NCBI RefSeq assembly: GCF_921293095.1 | Contig: NC_060252.1 | Coordinates: forward strand, 5,518,001 to 5,582,000 | Source of the DNA: Ischnura elegans | Lineage: Eukaryota; Arthropoda; Insecta; Odonata; Coenagrionidae | Reading direction: 5' to 3' | Length of the DNA stretch: 64,000 nt | Shown here: positions 53,471 to 64,000 of the stretch, one piece after another | How the letters are laid out: every line of letters starts with the position of its first letter | Position numbering within the stretch: the stretch's first letter is position 1 | Made by a program: the position numbers and the translations under genes | The notes under the pieces: model-generated | Databases searched by the model: none | Seen by the model: the letters and a program-made list of their open reading frames with translations, nothing else | What the model was told of the DNA's origin: nothing

Positions 53471-54153
53471 ACTGCCAGGATGCTAAAACAGAATACTCAC
53501 GGTTTTTTGGTGGAAACTCTGGCGCAGTTGAAACATCAGCGTGGAGAGCTCCTCCGATTTCTGTACACTCTCCCGTCAGAATGACCATGTACTCCTCGAA
53601 TTTCTCTGCTCCCGAGTTGCGAGGTGAATACACTTTTCGAGAAGAGGTCTATTTATAACAACCGTCACTGCTAATATTGTGTGAAACCATAACAGTTAGC
53701 TTAGTTTGTGTCAACTCAAGTGCGCTTGCAATTGTAGCAGGAAGAGCAACAATGACTTCTCCGACACACTCCCATGTGAATAGTTTTGACTTTCAAAATA
53801 TCATGCTGATTAGGCAGAGAAGTACCTATATGGGGAGTAGAATGTTAGAAGTTAACCAGAAAAGCTTACATTGTCTAAGCGAAAAATAATAGACTAAGAG
53901 TGAGAATCAAAAATGCAACGTGAGCACTCGTGCAGAGCCTGAGAGGCTCAGTCCACGTGTATATGAAGCAAAAATATCATATTTCAACCTTATGATAGAC
54001 TGATAGGGATATGCTGCGCATGTAAAACATTATCATAAGAGTAAGGAAAAGGTAGAGAAAATCTGAGCACATTATTGAGAATTGGTCAAGAACTATGACG
54101 AAAATATTAACAATGTGAGCCTGTCAGGCTCAGCGCGAGTTCCACAGGGTTAA

Positions 54154-55902
54154 GTTGGCATTTGGATTTTCTGACGTTTCTGTTTATCACTTCCTGATAC
54201 TTTCTCACTTAGTAGCTCCACCTCAGGTGGTATTTTCCCCTAGATCATCAAGGCCACCAAGCTGCAACTACTTTCTAACCCTCCTCGGGATGTGTCCAGT
54301 CTCTCTCATTGTTCCACACAGCCCTGCTCCCACACTGCCCTAATCGGTGTGCTAAGTAGAGGCCAAGAGGAGGCACTGCAGCACAGTATTTGCAGTGGTG
54401 CAATTTTCCCTTTTGTCTCCAATGCCAGGTGCATGCCTATGCTGATTTAAAATATCACTCTATTCTGTTACAGTTTCCCTTCATTTCTACCTGCACACTG
54501 TCATAGGTTCACGTATTATACAATTAAATTTCAGGTGCGCATGTATAACAGCTCAAACATTAATTTCACTCTGCACTTGTGAACAAATGTAAGTGGTGGT
54601 TACGTGCAATGTAGTCCTGTGTGAAAATTATATGTACAGTAATAATATCACCGTCTACTCTTACAATCAAAGCAAATGCTTACCTTCAAACGTCCTCCTG
54701 AAGTTTTATGATGTAATTTTAAGAACCTATTTCATTAGATGTGGAGGACATGTTATAAGTGGATTACCGATGTGGGAGAGTTGCAAGTAATAAATTCGAT
54801 TATCCAGCTATGAGCTCACTCAGGGAAAATAATCATTGAATGTTATTGTGATAAATAAACTGGGTCTCTTCTTTAGTGAATTGGACATAGGTGAACAGAA
54901 AATTATGGCTATTTGTCAAGCATTTTTGTAGGGCAGATTGTTATCTTGTGCAATTAGCAATGCTTTCATGTTTTCCAATGCTCATTGGGAGGTAAACGCG
55001 ATCGTGAAACACCAGAGCTTTTTGTACAATCAGCTTTACTAATGAGCATCAAATGAGTGCCCAAATGCTGTGGTGTACAATGTGTAGCAAATGTGAAACT
55101 GAAATGTTACGAAAGCATCTTTGCATAAGTCATGATCTCTAGAAATAAGAAAGTTCATTAAAAATTAAAATCAAATTATTTTTGGCGATGTAGCTACCCC
55201 TTAATTTTTTCTCATCCTTTTTTTAGGCCTCCTGCCACAACAGCGTCCAGCTCTTTGCATTAGATGCCATATCTCCATTAACATGCATGGAATATAAAAA
55301 TACATTTTAATAGTCTGGAATTGAGAGAGAGAATTTATTCATTAAAAAAAGTTGAACAAGTTACTCAAGTTCGTAACAAATTCCAATTTTCTAATTTAAA
55401 GTTTTGACGATATGGCTACTCCTTTGATTTTCCTCACTTAATCATGTTAACCCATTAGTCATCTAATGGAAAGATGCCTTCATACAATTTGATTAACAGC
55501 ATTGCAATTTCTTAAACTGTTGTAAGCATTACAAAAAGGTTTTTTTACAACTGAATGAAAATGGTTTGTCAAAGTTATTTGTGATCAGTCGCCGCCAGTG
55601 TCAATTTTGTGGTCGTAAGACAGTGGAATGACCTAGGTATTGTTATTTTTTTACGTTATTATTGTTTCAGAACTTAAATTAGTATAATTAAATTGGATAA
55701 ATTATTGGAACTATAATTTAGTAATTCAATTCAGTCTGCATCAATTCATGAATGCCCTCTCGAAGGAAATAAGTAGTAAGAATCATTGCTGTAATTGTAT
55801 TTTCTACTTATGAATTACCTAAAAACTCAAATTTTACCAATTGACTCTTAAAATTAAGAAGCCAAGAAAACTATTAATTGCATCATTTTGATTCTGCATC
55901 AG
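54154..55902. other. remainder of the gap before Jockey block C
   Basis: Apart from the repeat at 54280-54420 nothing is recognised. It ends TTTTGATTCTGCATCAG, a reasonable splice acceptor. Confidence 0.4.
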
Positions 55903-56367
55903 GATCCCACCATCATTTTTGGTGACTTCAGTGCCAGGCATCAAGTGTGGAATGCCCCCGTCAACAACCGGCGTGGCAAGGCACTGAACCGCACTGCCGA
56001 GGCCAGCCAGCTGCGAGTGTTTGGCCCCAAAAATCCGAGCCGCTATTACGGTGAGGATGAGTCTCCGTATGTGGTGGTGACGAAGAACGTTCCCGTGGTG
56101 CCATCTATCCTGCCAAAGAGGATGGCGACCGGTGGAGGGGGGGAAGAGGGACGTTGTCCAATGGTGGTGCACCTGAGGAACTGGCGCCTGCCCAAGGCGA
56201 GCAGGAGGGTGGAGCTGCCGGCCGAGGTCAAGGAGCTGATTCGTGAGAAGAACCGCATGAGGAAAATGTGGCAGACGACAAAGTTCTCACTGTTCAAGGA
56301 GGAGCTGGATCGCAAGAGAGCGGAGGTGAGGAAGAAAGTGGAAGCTGTGCGACGAAGTGCCAAGTGA
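55903..56367 (+). CDS. Jockey endonuclease C-terminal part and linker (block C)
   Basis: 154 open codons plus TGA, in phase 0 with blocks A and B across an AG acceptor. DPTIIFGDFSARHQVWNAPV carries the GDFN motif with Asn changed to Ser. VFGPKNPSRYYGEDESP and VTKNVPVVPSI continue the domain, but the final SDHxP catalytic block is replaced by KRMATGGGGEEGRCPM, and the Asp after SP is changed. NWRLPKASRRVELP and a basic coiled region to AVRRSAK follow. The nuclease should therefore be inactive, yet the frame is clean. The blocks together would encode about 606 residues. Confidence 0.65.
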   Translation, partial: DPTIIFGDFSARHQVWNAPVNNRRGKALNRTAEASQLRVFGPKNPSRYYGEDESPYVVVTKNVPVVPSILPKRMATGGGGEEGRCPMVVHLRNWRLPKASRRVELPAEVKELIREKNRMRKMWQTTKFSLFKEELDRKRAEVRKKVEAVRRSAK

Positions 56368-56641
56368 AGGGACACTTCAGATGCACACGCTGTCGGTGTG
56401 AGCATACCTCATCTAAGGATTGCTATACGATTATTTTTATTAATTAGAGGAATGAAGAGGAACCTCTCACTTGCTTTTTCACCATCTATTTTTGCAATGG
56501 TGGAGTTGGATGCAGACACATAGCATGACAATTTCTTGGTGCCCATATTTTGATTACTTCCTAATACTCTTTGCAGATGAAAGTCCTGAGGAATCTGTGT
56601 GGGGGACACACCTGAACACCAGAGTTCAAATATTATGATTA

Positions 56642-57924
56642 CAGTGGAACTTGTTTAGTATGTTTCTGAAGGGACCACAAAAAATGAACGTACTAACCAG
56701 GAAAACGTGCTAACGAGGAAAGTAAATAATAGCAGTCGGGGTAATTGCAATCTGTGGAAAAGTCGTCATAATTACATCTACTATCGGTAGTTCTCGTAGG
56801 ATCGCCTTCCTGAACTCTTTTCACCTTTAAAATGAGCGCTACATCGAAAAACAATACCATGTGAATAAAAATCACAATGTTTCGTAGATTTCCCGAAGAC
56901 AATTACATGAAAACGGCGTCTATCTTCCGTGATTAATCCTATATACATTTATAGAAAGAGGGCAAGTAAAGCTAAGTCATTCCTTTTTTGTCGCAGCATA
57001 CTCGGAGAATATAGCAACAACCCTGAGTATGTCAACGGGTTGTTTTTAAACATCATTAAAATTGGACAAAATTATATTAACCTTTAACTACGGCGGCAGC
57101 CGTGCACATTCGCTTCTTGAATGAAATCATATCGATCGATATAGCGATTAATAACACGCAAAATTATTAGATTACGACGTAATTACAAGAAGATTTTTAT
57201 TATACAGTTTAAATATACTTTTTAAAAAGTCTAATGTCGTCTGCTTTCGTGCCGAAATCAAGTATTTTTAAGCTAAGCTTCGCGTGGAGATCCAGAGCAT
57301 CGTCTGCTCCCGCAGCAGTAGTCAAGTAAATACGCACGTACTCCAGAGCCTAAACCGCCTAGACGTCGAGTTTATGCAGTACTGCTTAAGATAAAGTGGG
57401 ATTTGGATAAGACTCATTTCTTCATCATGACAACTCATGCAATAGCAACAATTGCCCACTCGCGAAATTTGTGCGCAGTGGGCACTGCAGAGGCAATAGA
57501 AGGTGAGGAGCTCGGGGTGGGGAAAATCGAGGCTTCTCATTGGCTGCAGATTAGTTAGTCAGACATTCCTGATAAATGGCCGCATTTTATTATTCATCAC
57601 GTCACTAGAATTGAGAAATGCGTTTGGATAAATCACAGTCGAAGAAAGGGATGTGGAATGAATGCAAGAATGTCAATGGCTAATAATAATAAATTAAATC
57701 ATGAATTCGGAGGTTTACGACCCTAAAGAAGATAATAGAGAACGAATTGCGGGTTGCGTCACGGCAAGCAATTGAGCGTACTAACCAGGAAAGCGCAATT
57801 TTTTCAAACGTACTAACCAAATACTTTTACCTGTATTTTGTTCGGATGGTACCGGGACCGAGAGAAATCGACGTACTAAGGAGGAAAACGTACTAACGAG
57901 GAACGTACTAACCAAGTTCCACTG
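56642..57924. mobile_element. pogo/Tc1-mariner-like TIR element, non-autonomous (1.28 kb)
   Basis: CAGTGGAACTTGTTTAGTA and the complement of the right end (CAGTGGAACTTGGTTAGTA) are inverted ends, with TA on both outer sides (56640-56641, 57925-57926). CGTACTAACCAGG and CGTACTAACGAGG words repeat inside both ends. CAG(T)GGAAC-type ends with TA targets fit the pogo/Tigger branch. No transposase is recognised. Confidence 0.8.
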
Positions 57925-57926
57925 TA

Positions 57927-58946
57927 TTTTGTATGGATCATTATTCATTTTTGCTTTGTGAATTATGGAGTATTTTTTTCTGATCTTAAGTTACTAGTAG
58001 TATAATTGTAACTTCACTTATGTTTTTATCCATGGAAACCATAATTCACCCATGTTTGTAAGATTTATAAAAAATTTAAGTTGAATCACTTCCTCTTCTT
58101 TTTAATCATGTTACCACTCCTCACATTCTCTACAGCATTTTAAATGAGCCAAATTTCTAATGAAGTACATTTGAAAGCATGTACATACCATGGAAGACAT
58201 GGTAGATAAATAAGTATTAAAGAAATTGATGGGAGAAAAATACAGATGAAGAAGATGTGGCAAATTCAAATCAAGTTGTCAATTCACAACTTTAGATTCA
58301 GTCATTCAAAAGTAATGCAGGCAAAATACCATTTAAAATTCATAGAATCACTACCTATTGAATATTACTTGGATGGTTCACTACACCAGTTTGCCAAAAT
58401 CAATTTCTCTCATAGAAACTGTTAAGTAAGGACCTAGTAACGCAGTGAACAAGAATATTAAAGTTAAGAATTACATAAAATACATTAATACAGCATTCCT
58501 TCTTATTTGCAATTACGTAAATTTCCACCAAATATTGTGAGAGATGATGATTTATAAATGCAAAGGAACACAGGTCGGCACAGAATTCAATGCATTTCTT
58601 ATGGCAGTCATATTATTAACATTTATTAGGTGAGAGCTAACTTAAAAATGTTTCTTGCAAAAAATCTTTTTGGTGCACTTAAAAATGAATTGATGATCAA
58701 TCAAATTGGTAATTCCATGTTTAACAAGGAACATATCCTAAAAATTTCATGGCTTTATCATGGGTATTTTTGGCCGCGCGTTGATGAGTTCATAAACCGA
58801 CATTCAAGACAAGAGGAGGCATATCCATGCATAAGAGGAAGCAGAAAAATCACCATTCAACTTTCAATGGAAATATGATCATTTTTGTTATTTTCCCAGA
58901 CAATCCATGACCTAACCTGAATTTTCAGAAGTGTGGTCAACCTGTA
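57927..58946. other. AT-rich stretch, nothing recognised
   Basis: The frame at 58630-58878 (82 codons) has no recognised similarity or start context. Confidence 0.5.
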
Positions 58947-58954
58947 TTGCACAA

Positions 58955-59307
58955 CAGAGGCGCCGACTTATAAAAAATATTGGGGGGGCCCATATCGGAG
59001 GTCTTGCTCCGGGAAGAGGTTAAATTCAAAGTGTGTCGCAGCACTGAAACACTATCATGATTCATACCACTTGTTTTAAGTTAACCAGCGCACTACCTTA
59101 TGATTTGTTTTAACACATTGTTGAATTTATTTTAAAAGGTAACTATCGTCAAGCATGGGAAATAAAAAATACCAATATATTTTTGTGATTTCACAAAGCA
59201 TGATATAACTTAATTATTTTCCTGAATTATTGAGGGGGCTCTGCCCCCCCAAACGAATCTTTGAGGGGGCTCGGGCCCCCTCAGGCCCCATGGAGTCGGC
59301 GCCACTG
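58955..59307. mobile_element. hAT MITE (CAG.GGCGCCGACT family), copy 2
   Basis: CAGAGGCGCCGACTTAT and the complement of the right end (CAGTGGCGCCGACTCC) are its inverted ends. A perfect 8-bp duplication TTGCACAA flanks it (58947-58954, 59308-59315). The right part shares CTTTGAGGGGGCTCGGGCCC with copy 1. Length is 353 bp against 258 in copy 1. Confidence 0.92.
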
Positions 59308-59403
59308 TTGCACAATGAAAAATAAAACCTAATAACTTGCAAACAAATAGAAGGCACATGACAATGATATGAAGCTGAAAATCAAAGTAGAGAACACAAA
59401 GAT

Positions 59404-59654
59404 CAGTGGAGTAGCCAGGAATTTCATTTGGGAGGGGGGTGTCCAAAACCAGGGCGGAAAAGTTTTGAAAAACAGGGTACTACGTAGAGGGTTTTTAACT
59501 GATTTTAACACTTTTCAAATTCTAATAAACTTAATTTGTTACATAAATATTTTGTAAATTCACGATTTTTCAATATTTTTTTCTTTTATGAAGGAAAGTA
59601 ATTGTTTTTTTATATTTTGGGGGGGTCCAGACCCCACCCCTCGCTACACCACTG
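59404..59654. mobile_element. hAT MITE, second family
   Basis: CAGTGGAGTAGCCAGGAATT and the complement of the right end (CAGTGGTGTAGCGAGGGG) are its inverted ends. A perfect 8-bp duplication ACAAAGAT flanks it (59396-59403, 59655-59662). Confidence 0.92.
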
Positions 59655-59662
59655 ACAAAGAT

Positions 59663-60610
59663 ACTGGTTTGCAGCAGAAGATGCTATAACCAACCTTAAA
59701 CTGGGTAACTGTGAACTAGAAGAGAAGGAATTTTGCTCGCTGGGCAGCCAAGTGACCAGCAACGGAAACGAGAAGAAATGGTAAGTAGGATAACGCACAG
59801 AAAGAGGGCAATCCTCAAAAAGAGGAGTCTCCTAAGAACTGGGAACATGAATTCATTCGGACTTATGTTTGGATCATGCCGCTTCATGGCAGTGGGACGC
59901 AGTGATGCAGCGAGGGGGGGTTTGGGGGATAAACCCCCTTCCCCCCCCCCCCCCCCCCAGAGCTAAGAGAAATTTTTAAGTTTAATCCATTTTACTTAAT
60001 TGGATTGATATTACTAATAAAATAGGGTAAGGATAAGTAAAATATCCCTCAGAAAGCCGTAAAACTCACCATCTTGAACCATTTATCTTAAAATTCTGCA
60101 ATTTATTAATGTCACACCTATCGCTTATCCTGGTGGGAATACCATACTCCCACACACATTAGTATTAGTTGCCCCTTATCCCCCCCTCTAGAATTAATTC
60201 CTAGCTGCACCCCTGGTGGGACACGGGGAAACAAGGTTGGACGCATTCAAAATGTGGTGTGACAGAATAATGATGAAAATGAAATACACAGATAGTACAT
60301 ATAAGTGCCAGGTTAGGAGTTGCAAGTGTAGGAGAGAAGTTTTTTGAAATCCTGCATAGACGATGGGACATTTAATCATCCGCATCACGAGACATGATGA
60401 CCTGATAAAAATTAACCTTGAAGAGGGGCATAAAGGAAGAAGAGCATAGGAAGACCTCGGCTGAGATGGTAGAGAGACAATGAGCAGGTGATGAGGGATG
60501 AAACATAGAGGAATTAAATGCATTCAAAGACTTCCATAATTGGAGAATTCACAGGAGAGTCACATCAAACCAGTCTTCGCAACCTGCACTGACAATGATG
60601 ATGAAAGGGG
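59663..60610 (+). pseudogene. LINE 3' end, interrupted by a MITE
   Basis: LEEKEFCSLGSQVTSNGNEK and a following RTYVWIMPLHGS-type segment correspond to FCYLGSKITSDGRSK and RTYIWSMLLYGS in the LINE at 44023-46230. After the MITE at 59900-60215, matching C-terminal text resumes (TNCOL-region equivalents: GRPRLRW-like at about 60455) and ends at GACAATGATGATGAAA, the same kind of tail. Many stops; an old relative of the 44-kb LINE. Confidence 0.65.
59900..60215 (-). mobile_element. poly-G MITE (hAT-like), copy 4, best preserved
   Basis: CAGTGATGCAGCGAGG and the complement of the right end (CAGGGGTGCAGCTAGGAATT) are its inverted ends. The flanking octamers GTGGGACG and GTGGGACA agree at 7 of 8 positions. 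The body matches copies at 5016 and 27677, in the orientation of the latter. It is 316 bp with no coding capacity and splits the LINE remnant at 59663-60610. Confidence 0.88.
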
Positions 60611-62030
60611 TCCAAGGGAATGCTCAAGTTTGCTCATTTTCTCTCGCAAAAATAGTGAGCCTACATGTCCGATAAGACCTTCTCTTCAAGTCCGCACAAC
60701 ATTGAATACCTGTATAAGAACAGTTTTCTACGTCAAGAACTTCATTGATGTACATCCAGTGTTAATCTGGTCATTCCCCATCAATAAGATTAAAGAAATT
60801 TACTTATTCAACATGACTCTCCCAAGTTGCTTTCAATTTTGGCAATCCTTGTACACTAAGAAAAAAATAGGTACGTGTCAATTTGTAGTCATAGACAACT
60901 ATGTAATAAGAAAATTACAGGACACTGTCCTCCTCCAGAAATTTTGCAAAATTTGAGGAAGTCGACCTGTATATTTAAATCTATAATTCTATTAATTTTT
61001 ATGTTCCCTTCCAAGCACATCATTGAATGCAGACCTCCTCATCAAATTTTGAAGATATAGAGAATGAGTCGTAATTTTTTTTAGGGTGATGTCCCTAAGT
61101 AGTTCTTACAATTTATTTCAGAGGATATATATATGTATACCTATAAATATATTGAACTTTGAGATTGATATTAAGAAGTACTTTAGGGAAATAAAATATC
61201 ATTACTCCTAATAAATTGGAAGAGAATGATTTTTTAAGGGAAAAAGATCAAAAAATAAAGTCAAAGACTTTTGATTAGTAAATTCACACCAAAAGTGACC
61301 AATCGTATTGCACTTGAGTTTAAAGTTCTTCATATTTCCATTTTTAAAAAATGTATGTATATATGAAGTACCTACATAATCTGAGTAAAAAATTCATATC
61401 CACAGACACACGCCCAAATTTCACTAAATTTCCCAACTTATTAGACCTGTAACTTTCTTATTGATAAAGGTCACGGTAAATATGCCAAATTTGAAATGAA
61501 TATGAGGAGTTTGCGTCAAGTGGCATGTTGGAAACAAATGGAATGACCCATCATGATGTACAGTAATTATCATAAGCACACTTAAATACTCTCAAAATCA
61601 TACTCCTGTCACACTTTCCACACACACACTCGTCACTTCCCTAAGACACACTTTCTAACAATGCCATCACACTTCAGTTACACTGCGCATCACACTGACT
61701 ATTTCCACCAGGATACGTACGAGGTTTCATTCCTCGCAAGGTGAAAATTATATGCCCTTACTTGAACCCTAATTCAGGTATTGGACAATAAAACTGCTCA
61801 ATTTTGGCATTATTATTATTTAACAATAATCATAATTATAGTTTTAATTCTCAATACTTTACAGAACAAAGTTCAAACTAGTTCTTTCTCTTTTCTTAAA
61901 ATAACAATAAATTATGTACAGCAGAAAAAAAGTTTTTTTTGTGATTATACACTTTTCATACTATCGCTCTCTCATCATAACAGAGAATCCATTTTATTGG
62001 GACAGCACTTGTGGTTGAGTCTTTTTCAAT
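60611..62030. other. AT-rich stretch, nothing recognised
   Basis: Only short unassigned frames (such as 60540-60956), and a CA-rich patch near 61600-61700. Confidence 0.5.
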
Positions 62031-64000
62031 ATGTCTTCTCTCCTTAATATTTTCTCACAATCAACTTCCCAGCCTCCGTTGATAACTCCAAAAAGGTTAA
62101 GAAGGAACCACACCCTGGGAAAACACAGGATCCACACAACAACTGCATCATGCTCTCTTTTGGATATTATATATATATTTGTATATATATTATTTATTTT
62201 TATTTATACAGTATGGGAACTAGGGTCAGGGGGAATGACCTTTGGTGCCATTTGCGGGTGGGAGGGGAAGCGAGAGACCAGTGCTGCCTCTCCCGAGAGA
62301 CACGGCAGCGGCGGCAACACCCCTACTCGCCTCTCCACACTCGCTCCACACTCTCCGACAGCTACAATGGCGTCGTTCGACCCCACCACGCCCCTTTCAT
62401 GACACTAGAGTGCAAACGCACGCCAAGTTGTGGCATGCGCTCAAATTCCCCCAAGAAACCTGCACAGCCATCAGAACACTAGCCATAGCAACGCGCAAGG
62501 GCGCAAGGGAGAGAGATAGAGAGGGAGGAAGAATTGCCCGAGAGGCAGCACGCACGCACGCACAAATCACACACACATGCATACACTGCGAATCCTCGGC
62601 TATCAGCCGGGATCGCACACTGCTAACTCAAGAGAAAAAAAAAACTACTAAAAGAGGGTGGAGCATCCGAGAAGAGCTCTGCACTTGAAAAAATAAGTAA
62701 ACAAAAAAAAACCATTTCATGGTGGTGACTGAAAAATCTTCACAATTTGGCATCACAACTACTCCACAATAAATACTTAAAATTTACTTTTAATTGACAA
62801 GCAATGAATTTGATTGAATGATGGCAACTGCTGCAATGCCACGCACATTCCTGCGCACGGTGATGTGACAACACCAGCCACCTAAACACTTTTATAAGCA
62901 TTATCCCAAAGATAACAGCAAGAACATGTGAATGCCTAGCAAAACAAAAGAAAATGAGGTTCAACTTCGTAGAATAGTTTACATGACAATAGCCTTGATG
63001 GGCTAGGCTTGAGTAGGTCAGCTGGTGAACAGAACACATCTTGTCAACAAGAAGGACTTGGTCTCATACGAGTGGATACAAAGACAACACACACACTCAA
63101 ACACAACCCAGGAATTTTGCATTTTGCAATAAAAATGCTCTTCTTGCAGCCAACAGCAGCATTTTCCAACCACAACTATGAAAAGATGAAATTTAAAGTG
63201 CCCTTAGCATTCAGCCAATCTTTCAGGTGTTTATCCTTCTTTTAAGAAGATGCCACAGCTAAATAACACTCACCCTCCTATTCAACCCAAATCTAATCGC
63301 TCTCACACACAACCAAGCATGCAGACAAAGGAGGTCGATTAATTAAAGCTCTCCCTATTCCTCTCCCTTGAGGATGATGGAACCCTAATTTTAAGAACAG
63401 CAACTGACATATCACTGGCTGAATCTAACTCAACGTTGCCCGTAGAGGCTATGACAATATATCCTCCCTATTAAGACTAGCAATAAAAAAAAACTAAGCC
63501 AGCATCAGTTCCCTTCTAAGATCGCTAGCAAAGCAGCAAATGCAGCCATACGTCCACCCGCTATTCGCCCGTTTCCAGACAAATGAATACTGAACTAATC
63601 AAGGGGCCAAACTCCTCCGAGCAAAAACATTTCGGGAACTCAACAACAAGGTAACAACCATTGTACCGAGACCACTTGCACCACCACCAACTCCAGGGGG
63701 CTGACAATGGAGCAGCAGACAAAGCAACTAAATGCCAAAAACCTGCCTATATAGGAGCAAGAGTGCCTCTCCGTGCCCAAGGGGAACTGCTTGCTTAAGT
63801 ACAACACAAACTATGCGCAGTGAGGCCCGCCTACGACCACGATGGCAGAATTCAAGCTCAGATGCAACATCTAAACCACGCTAAGTCTAATGGTAACTAT
63901 GTGAAATGATTTCAACTTGGGGATCCCATCGTCAGAGACACTTCAAACCACGCACGAGCGCAAATCACCTCTCGCTCCTAATACTCAAAACAAGAGCTCT
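62031..64000. other. right edge, GC-richer patch and microsatellites, no gene supported
   Basis: At 62210-62680 several overlapping frames on both strands are open, which fits a GC-rich patch more than a gene. An ACGC/ACAC microsatellite lies at about 62549-62582. At about 63690-63800 a plus-strand frame reads GADNGAADKATKCQKPAY, faintly like the end of a LINE RNase H, too weak to call. Confidence 0.4.

Larger units (their letters stand above)
51690..54149 (-). mobile_element. piggyBac-like DNA transposon, degenerate
   Basis: Ends are CCCTGTGGAACTC and its complement, each next to a TTAA target (51686-51689 and 54150-54153). Subterminal copies of GAGCCTG..AGGCTC lie inside the ends. The 2.46-kb element carries a broken transposase on the minus strand. 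A hAT MITE (52797-53054) has inserted inside the transposase. TTAA targets with CCCT/AGGG ends are diagnostic of piggyBac. Confidence 0.9.

Noticed and set aside
62150-62688. Candidate small gene at the GC-rich patch near the right edge
   Set aside because: Frames overlap on both strands, have no shared domain, and the patch is simply poor in stop codons.
63660-63900. RNase H end of a LINE
   Set aside because: Only one weak word (GAADKA) supports it, with no other ordered motif.

Overview
This is a eukaryotic nuclear window, almost certainly arthropod and probably insect. The evidence is spliced genes with GT-AG introns, an AT-rich background, tRNA-derived SINEs, and many transposon families typical of arthropods (CR1/Jockey-type LINEs, Penelope-like, gypsy, piggyBac, hAT, pogo). 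No operons, Shine-Dalgarno sites or CRISPR arrays are seen. The species cannot be named from the sequence alone.

One conserved host gene is clear. Five plus-strand exons (1523-1784, 2322-2479, 7768-8083, 11440-11658, 17544-17902) join in frame into the C-terminal 437 residues of an arylsulfatase B-like lysosomal sulfatase. The 5' exons with the catalytic C-x-P-S-R motif lie to the left of the window. Its introns are packed with repeats: a 176-bp foldback (2083-2258), a LINE remnant and a poly-G MITE (4360-5275), a degenerate CR1-like element (5619-7390, minus), a second foldback (8875-9023), a Penelope-like element inserted in a SINE (11700-12872), LINE fragments (12903-14150) and a gypsy pol fragment between 18-bp direct repeats (15457-16341).

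From about 18 kb to 44 kb there is no recognisable host coding sequence. It holds a SINE (19195-19480), a piggyBac-type MITE (20908-21212), poly-G MITEs, several paired inverted termini (31899/34180, 40812/42028, 28593/42247), and one LINE with two intact open reading frames (36194-40033).

The right third holds a 5'-truncated LINE with a perfect 13-bp target duplication (44023-46230), then a Jockey-derived gag-endonuclease sequence in three open blocks (47924-49027, 49835-50086, 55903-56367). These blocks can be joined in phase 0 at splice-like boundaries, which makes it the best candidate for something undescribed: an exapted, intron-containing Jockey gene, or a copy broken by two insertions. 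A degenerate piggyBac element (51690-54149), itself containing a hAT MITE, lies in the large gap. A pogo-like element (56642-57924) and three hAT MITEs with 8-bp duplications (58955-60215) follow. From about 60.6 kb to the end little can be assigned.

Short, near-perfect inverted repeats without transposon ends occur through the window (7386, 10391, 16343, 47238, 50926). They look like recent template-switch products rather than mobile elements.
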